NCBI RefSeq assembly: GCF_013388945.1
Contig: NZ_JACAEH010000021.1
Location: 1-64,000 of the forward strand
DNA from: Nitrososphaera sp.
Lineage (GTDB): Archaea > Thermoproteota > Nitrososphaeria > Nitrososphaerales > Nitrososphaeraceae
DNA: 64,000 nt
Reading direction: 5' to 3'
The notes below the pieces were generated by a model. The model made no database searches. It was not told where the DNA came from and saw only the letters and a program-made list of their open reading frames with translations. Position numbers and translations under genes: made by a program. This document shows positions 60,251 to 64,000 of this stretch, piece after piece (within the stretch, counting starts at the first letter, position 1; every line of letters starts with the position of its first letter).

Positions 60251-60493
60251 ATGGCTATATCGCAAGTCGGCAAGTATGGCCCGTCCAAGGCCCTGAACAG
60301 GACGCTCAGCGCCCTTGATGAATCGTGCAAGCAGGCCATAGCGTACCACCTGAAAGAAAGGTACGACATAGACCCACTTTCAGAGCCGACGCTTGCGCAG
60401 ATAGAGGACGCGATTTACGACATGTTCGGCGAGGGTGCGGAGATACTGCTTGCAAGGCTCCACACGGAGCTGCGCCACGGCACAGCCGAGTGA
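60251..60493 (+). CDS. Stand-alone NitrOD5-like domain protein
   Basis: This 80-residue helical protein reads ALDESCKQAIAYHLKERYDI, LAQIEDAIYDMFGEGAEILL and ARLHTELRHG. It matches the pattern of residues 35-95 of the protein at 21781 and the thaumarchaeal output domain NitrOD5 (from memory). ATG 60251 chosen. Likely a signalling or adaptor domain. Confidence 0.7.
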   Translation: MAISQVGKYGPSKALNRTLSALDESCKQAIAYHLKERYDIDPLSEPTLAQIEDAIYDMFGEGAEILLARLHTELRHGTAE

Positions 60494-60640
60494 AACGGCT
60501 TTACAGGCTGGTCAACTGCCGCTATGTCTCCACTATTTGTGCGAGCCTGAGCACCCACAACTAGGACGAATCATTTCGATTCGCCTTGTTCATTCTGGCC
60601 CAAAAGCCCGCGGGGCAAGTAGGGCCGGCCAATCTCTCAG

Positions 60641-60868
60641 CTATGGTACCGAGGCTTGCGGCGATCCGCCCGGCGCAGGTGCACCTTCAGGGCCATAGGC
60701 ACCTGAGCTGCTAAATTCGCCTCCCGAGCTGTCAGGGTCCAGGCTGGTGCCATTTAGCATCATGTCGGGGAACAAAACAAAGAGCGACACGGCCACGGCG
60801 GCCCCTGCAACAATCACCCCTATTATCACCAGCGTCTGGGTTCTTACCGGCGATTGCATCTTTGCCAT
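60641..60868 (-). CDS. Small membrane-anchored protein
   Basis: This 75-residue protein has a helix at about 11-34 (TLVIIGVIVAGAAVAVSLFV), followed by a Ser/Gly/Pro-rich outside tail (SSGGEFSSSGAYGPEGAPAP). ATG 60868. It looks like a short surface-exposed anchored peptide. Function unknown. Confidence 0.65.
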   Translation of the reverse strand: MAKMQSPVRTQTLVIIGVIVAGAAVAVSLFVLFPDMMLNGTSLDPDSSGGEFSSSGAYGPEGAPAPGGSPQASVP

Positions 60869-60962
60869 TTTTCTTCGGCCGTACTACGGCTTTATGATTA
60901 AAAAGGGCACACGACAAAATTTCCGGAGATGTGTTGCGGAAAAAGGCGGGCCGCGGGTTCCA

Positions 60963-61316
60963 TCATGCTATGCGCTTTGACTGTTCCAGCACCTTTTCCG
61001 TAAGGCCTTCGATGTCGCGAAAAGCTGTAAAGACGACCACAAGCGACTTGCCTTTCATGACAGGAACGATGACTACAGAGAGATCTGCGTGCGAGATGAT
61101 GATGAATCTGGTATCGCCGACGACGCGCTCGTTTGTGGTTATCATGCCAACGAGCAGTTCGGTCTGCAGGATCATTCTCTTCATGTCGCTTTCCGGCGGC
61201 ATGGGCACGCCGGGCCTGCCGTAAATCTCTGCCATCTTGCCCCTGGAAATTATGCCCGCGCTTGTGATGTCGGGCCTTGACTCGACTATGCTTTTCAGCA
61301 AGGTCTCGTTGCCCAC
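60963..61316 (-). CDS. Signalling-type hypothetical, paralog of 40701 and 61686 genes
   Basis: This protein of about 117 residues has LLKSIVESRPDITSAGIISR, GRPGVPMPPESDMKRMILQT, ELLVGMITTNERVVGDTRFI and KGKSLVVVFTAFRDIE, an alpha/beta layout shared with the two paralogs. The GTG start at 61316 has TTTTTATAGTTTGG about 27 bases upstream on its strand. It may belong to DUF6659 (recollection). Function unknown. Confidence 0.68.
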   Translation of the reverse strand: MGNETLLKSIVESRPDITSAGIISRGKMAEIYGRPGVPMPPESDMKRMILQTELLVGMITTNERVVGDTRFIIISHADLSVVIVPVMKGKSLVVVFTAFRDIEGLTEKVLEQSKRIA

Positions 61317-61397
61317 AATCCCATATCGGAGCCAAACTATAAAAAATCTGCCATTTTCTTGCCTAACTCTTTTATCAGATGGCTGCCTCATCTTACT

Positions 61398-61532
61398 ATG
61401 GCCGCCAGATGCAAGACCTGCGGCATGGAATTTGAAGACAAGGAGAAGCTTGAAAGGCACAGGAAGGTGCACGGAAGAAAACCGAAAATCACCTACGCCG
61501 GCAGCAGGGACATGAGCCAGATGGGCGTGTAG
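61398..61532 (+). CDS. Tiny C2H2 zinc-finger protein
   Basis: This 44-residue frame has ATG at 61398 and TAG at 61530. RCKTCGMEFEDKEKLERHRK plus VH forms a canonical C2H2 finger (CxxC, then HxxxH). A basic tail follows. CTTTTATCAG lies about 27 bases before ATG. A small DNA- or protein-binding factor is likely; target unknown. Confidence 0.75.
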   Translation: MAARCKTCGMEFEDKEKLERHRKVHGRKPKITYAGSRDMSQMGV

Positions 61533-61571
61533 GCTCGGACGAAACGGTCACGTCCACAGGATAAAACAATT

Positions 61572-61655
61572 TGCACCGTGACAGCAGCCCTCCTTGCCTG
61601 AAACGAAAGTCCGGGAACTGAGGACCCCGTGTACGGCCGGAGGAATCACGGTGCA
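61572..61655. ncRNA. Candidate structured RNA
   Basis: A perfect 10-bp stem TGCACCGTGA (61572-61581) / TCACGGTGCA (61646-61655) encloses CCTCC/GGAGG (61589-61593 with 61639-61643), a GTCC/GGAC hairpin (61609-61625) and CCG-TGTA-CGG (61627-61636). On the minus strand a TATA-like GGATTATATCACC lies about 25 bases before 61655 and a T-run follows 61572; on the plus strand CAGGATAAAAC precedes it. Strand and identity are uncertain; no known RNA family was recognised. Confidence 0.4.
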
Positions 61656-61685
61656 GTGTTGCATAGTCATGCGGTGATATAATCC

Positions 61686-62066
61686 CTAGGTCCACTTTGT
61701 CTGGTGCCAGCCCTTTACCGTGCGCAGCACCTTTGCGACTAGGAGCTCGTGGTCGTAGGGCTTTTTCACAGTCACGAGCAAGAGCGGGTAGTTGTCCCTC
61801 GGCTCTTCCAGGCTGAAATGGAATATGTCCACCTGGTCGTAGCTTGTCAGGTTGTACTGCATCCTGCCCACGTATTCCTCGCGCTCTTTCAGGAGGGTGT
61901 GCACGAGTGTCCGCTGGAACATCATCGTGCTGACTTTTTCCGGCTCGGGGAGCTTTAGGCCCTTGCGCATCTTCCACTGGTCAAGCGTCCCGTTGCGCAG
62001 CAAAAAGGCGCCCATGATGTTCCTGTCAAGCGACATGACCCTAGCGCAAAGGTCCGGTTTGGCCAA
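61686..62066 (-). CDS. Signalling-type hypothetical, paralog of 40701 and 60963 genes
   Basis: This 126-residue protein has LCARVMSLDRNIMGAFLLRN, GTLDQWKMRKGLKLP, EREEYVGRMQYNLTSYDQVD and FHFSLEEPRDNYPLLLVTVK. The Cys-x-x-hydrophobic-LD start and the later strand pattern match the gene at 40701. ATG 62066. It is followed directly by the candidate structured RNA region. Function unknown. Confidence 0.7.
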   Translation of the reverse strand: MAKPDLCARVMSLDRNIMGAFLLRNGTLDQWKMRKGLKLPEPEKVSTMMFQRTLVHTLLKEREEYVGRMQYNLTSYDQVDIFHFSLEEPRDNYPLLLVTVKKPYDHELLVAKVLRTVKGWHQTKWT

Positions 62067-62173
62067 CTCACAGAGGTATTATGGGCTCTGTTTAAATCGA
62101 TTCTGTGAAACAGATTCTATATTTAGAGATTTTATTTCCAGTTTCCCATTTTTAGGTTAAATAACCAACCAAG

Positions 62174-63277
62174 CTAGCGGTACTCGTCGCCACAGTCGCC
62201 TATCAGCTCGTACAGATTTCGCGACCGGGAAGTGACTGCTTCAATCTTTTCATTATCTTCGCTGTCGAGCGAAAACCCAAACACGCGGGCGTTGTCCTGC
62301 CTGTGCTCCGACAGTCCTAGGCGTGCGCCTATTATCACGCCTGCGACTGCCGGCCTGTCAAGCACGTAGCGCGCCGCGACGTTTGCAATGCTCGCCCTGT
62401 GCTTGTCGGCAGCGGCCTTGAGCGCAACAAGCAGTTCTTGGAACAGCTGCCAGCCGCCCCATGCGTCGACCATCTTCTTGTACTTGCGCAGGCTCAGCGT
62501 GTCAAGCTCTGCGTTGCCCGGCTCGGGCTTTTTGAGGTATCTCTCTGAGAGCAGCCCGCCGCAGACTGTGCCATAAGCGAAAATGACCGCACCGTTTTTC
62601 TTGCAAAACTCGGCCATCCTGACGGCCGGCCTCTGGTCGATTATGGAATACTGCACCTGGTTTGACGCTATCTTGATCCCGGCGTCCTTCATGTCCTGCA
62701 TGTGCACGGTGTCAAAGTTGGTGAGCCCGACGTTGCGGATCATCCCTTTGTCGCGCAGCTCAGACAGATGGACCAGCGCGTCGAGCCACGCAGGATTGTA
62801 ATAGTCCCACCAGTGGAACTGTATCAGGTCAATTGTGTCGACGCCCATGCGCCTGCGCGACTGCTCGACGCTGCGCTCCACAAACTGCCTGCTCATGCTG
62901 CGTGGCTCGGGAACGAACTTTGTGAACGCCTGCACATTTGCAAGCTCTGCTTCGCCACGTTGAGATGCAAGCAGTTTCCTGAACTCGCCGATGAAATCCT
63001 CTGCCGGCCCGTAAATGTCTGCAAGGTCCCAGCTTGTAAAACCGGCATCGTGGTACTTGACCATCTCCTCCACTGCCTTTCTGCTATCTATCCTGCCGTG
63101 GCCGCCTGCAACCTGCCACATGCCGTTCAGGACCCTGCATACTGACAGGCCGCCAAACTCTGTCCTCTCCACGCCGGCAGTAGCGGCAAGGCGGTTTATT
63201 TCCGTAGTTTTCGACAATAGGCGATTTGCGACGATAAACGAATTACCGGTTTCTTTGTAGCGTTCCTTAAAAAGCAT
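62174..63277 (-). CDS. Aldo/keto reductase family protein
   Basis: This protein of about 367 residues has an NADPH-dependent TIM barrel. Landmarks are TSWDLADIYGPAEDFIGEFR (with the catalytic Asp and Tyr), IDLIQFHWWDYYNPAWLDAL (active-site His), IRNVGLTNFDT and AGVIIGARLG near the cofactor. I chose ATG 63277 (MLFKERYKET); the N-terminal about 30 residues could be non-native, and the frame extends to 63349. It diverges from the small gene at 63297. Confidence 0.88.
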   Translation of the reverse strand: MLFKERYKETGNSFIVANRLLSKTTEINRLAATAGVERTEFGGLSVCRVLNGMWQVAGGHGRIDSRKAVEEMVKYHDAGFTSWDLADIYGPAEDFIGEFRKLLASQRGEAELANVQAFTKFVPEPRSMSRQFVERSVEQSRRRMGVDTIDLIQFHWWDYYNPAWLDALVHLSELRDKGMIRNVGLTNFDTVHMQDMKDAGIKIASNQVQYSIIDQRPAVRMAEFCKKNGAVIFAYGTVCGGLLSERYLKKPEPGNAELDTLSLRKYKKMVDAWGGWQLFQELLVALKAAADKHRASIANVAARYVLDRPAVAGVIIGARLGLSEHRQDNARVFGFSLDSEDNEKIEAVTSRSRNLYELIGDCGDEYR

Positions 63278-63296
63278 GGATTCTGATGCTAGCTGA

Positions 63297-63470
63297 GTGA
63301 ACACGAGCACACTGGAGGAGTTTGAGGGACGCAGGACAAAGTACCGCAACCCGGACTACGACGACGACGAGGTCGAGGGGCTGATGAGGTACTTTTCCAT
63401 GACAGACTACGTCGAGTTTGTGGACTTTATAAGAAGGTCGACAGGGGCTAGCGCCGGAAAAGCCTTGTAG
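63297..63470 (+). CDS. Small acidic hypothetical protein
   Basis: This 57-residue frame has GTG at 63297 and TAG at 63468. NPDYDDDEVEGLMRYFSMTD is acidic; the end VDFIRRSTGASAGKAL is basic. CCTTAAAAAGC lies about 27 bases upstream. It overlaps the next minus-strand gene by 23 bases. Function unknown; helical and soluble. Confidence 0.6.
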   Translation: MNTSTLEEFEGRRTKYRNPDYDDDEVEGLMRYFSMTDYVEFVDFIRRSTGASAGKAL

Positions 63471-63915
63471 CCTTTGCCATCAGGTTTATCGCGACAAAAA
63501 ACACGGCCCAGGCCACGACGGAACTCGCCATCGAAGCGACGTAGGGCTCGGCGCCTGACTGCAGGAACTGGTAGTGCAGGCCAAACCGGGTGACTGCAAA
63601 TATCACTTCAGACACGGAGAAGCTTGCAAGGAGCTTTTTGATGTCACCGGCAATCTTTTTCGAGTCCCGCTTTCCTGTTGCAGGGTCGACGTACTTGCTC
63701 CTGTTGTCGATGTAGAACAGGAGCGCAAACACCGGTATGTAGACGCCGTACTCTGTCGCCAATGCTGCAGCAGAGTTGCCAAGGTCTCCCGTGCTCTCGT
63801 ACGAGACCTGCGCGATGTAGGTGCTTGTGAGAAACGCTGCAAAGCCGGCTATCACTATGTTCCTGTTGAACTTGACAGCTTCGCTGTATTTTCTGAAAAA
63901 GCCGGGGTTGCTCAA
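63448..63915 (-). CDS. Polytopic membrane protein (about four helices)
   Basis: This 155-residue protein has helices near 19-36 (IVIAGFAAFLTSTYIAQVSY), 52-68, 98-115 and 125-147 (SVVAWAVFFVAINLMA). The loop NRSKYVDPATGKRDSKK is basic. The TTG start at 63915 overlaps the stop of the upstream gene. No family is recognised. Confidence 0.75.
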   Translation of the reverse strand: MSNPGFFRKYSEAVKFNRNIVIAGFAAFLTSTYIAQVSYESTGDLGNSAAALATEYGVYIPVFALLFYIDNRSKYVDPATGKRDSKKIAGDIKKLLASFSVSEVIFAVTRFGLHYQFLQSGAEPYVASMASSVVAWAVFFVAINLMAKATRLFRR

Positions 63916-64000
63916 GACAGCCGGGGCTCTCTGCCCTTGAAGTGCCTGTAGACGGGCTCGATTATTTTGTTGACATAAGTCGCGGTTGCGTTTTTCAGGT
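63912..64000 (-). CDS. C-terminal end of an unknown protein (truncated by the window)
   Basis: The minus-strand frame from the window edge encodes LKNATATYVNKIIEPVYRHF and ends KGREPRLS before TGA at 63912-63914. Its stop overlaps the TTG start of the membrane protein. Too short to identify. Confidence 0.65.
   Translation of the reverse strand, partial: LKNATATYVNKIIEPVYRHFKGREPRLS

Noticed and set aside
60567-60583. Hairpin CGAATC/GATTCG in the gap after 60493
   Set aside because: Six base pairs alone, without a T-run or conserved partner, are too weak to call a terminator.
61589-61625. Hammerhead-like bits (CTGA, CGAAA, GTC) inside the candidate RNA
   Set aside because: The conserved CUGAUGA core and stem II are absent; the resemblance is only to short pieces.

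Overview
The window looks like part of the chromosome of a soil-type ammonia-oxidising archaeon (Nitrososphaerota/Thaumarchaeota, most like Nitrososphaera). Support: archaeal-type housekeeping genes (class II GlyRS, TruD, an intron-bearing tRNA, PAC2, F420-dependent NADP oxidoreductase, geranylgeranyl reductase, archaeal phosphomevalonate dehydratase); a copper-rich heme-copper oxidase cluster; many small zinc proteins and exported proteins of a thaumarchaeal kind; moderately high GC; and TATA-like boxes about 25-28 bases upstream of ATG, GTG or TTG starts, as expected for leaderless archaeal mRNAs. The species assignment is inference.

Layout. 0-10 kb: a partial zinc-ribbon gene, nucleotide-sugar dehydrogenase, MtnA, a DUF59-PqqD fusion with a methyltransferase, glyS, an aminotransferase, a PspAA-like protein, npdG and a histidine phosphatase. 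10.6-15.3 kb: terminal oxidase cluster (subunit II split into two adjacent genes, subunit I, a two-domain cupredoxin, a half-size heme A synthase and a membrane protein). 15.3-24.8 kb: mixed metabolism, a tRNA-Lys with an unusual intron and a copied 3' end enclosing a tiny zinc-finger gene, an AT-rich nuclease-like gene, and a PAC2 gene broken by an in-frame stop. 25.1-30.3 kb: SUF iron-sulfur operon (sufB, sufD, Rieske ferredoxin, sufS, sufU, zinc/wHTH protein) without sufC. 30.3-38.7 kb: membrane and exported proteins, PAP2, geranylgeranyl reductase, HAD, HIT. 38.8-40.7 kb: APS reductase and ATP sulfurylase. 41-49 kb: exported proteins, winged-helix regulators, endonuclease III, the aconitase X pair and a Cas4-like protein. 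49-59 kb: HtrA protease, TruD, the hemL-hemC-cobA-hemD operon and a dihydrolipoamide-dehydrogenase-like flavoprotein. 59-64 kb: small zinc, membrane and signalling-type proteins, a possible structured RNA, an aldo/keto reductase and a partial gene at the edge.

Several neighbourhoods fit together. Heme A synthase and the hem operon would serve the oxidase. CobA makes the siroheme precursor that assimilatory sulfite reduction would need after Sat and APS reductase. SUF would supply Fe-S clusters for APS reductase, endonuclease III and the radical SAM protein. Phosphomevalonate dehydratase and geranylgeranyl reductase both serve archaeal lipid synthesis.

No rRNA, CRISPR array, insertion sequence or replication origin was recognised. 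No gene-free stretch exceeds about 300 bases; the longest (33234-33446 and 34137-34353, about 215 bases each) hold promoter-like AT-rich sequence and no convincing gene. Functions are read from sequence motifs by eye; no database search was possible.
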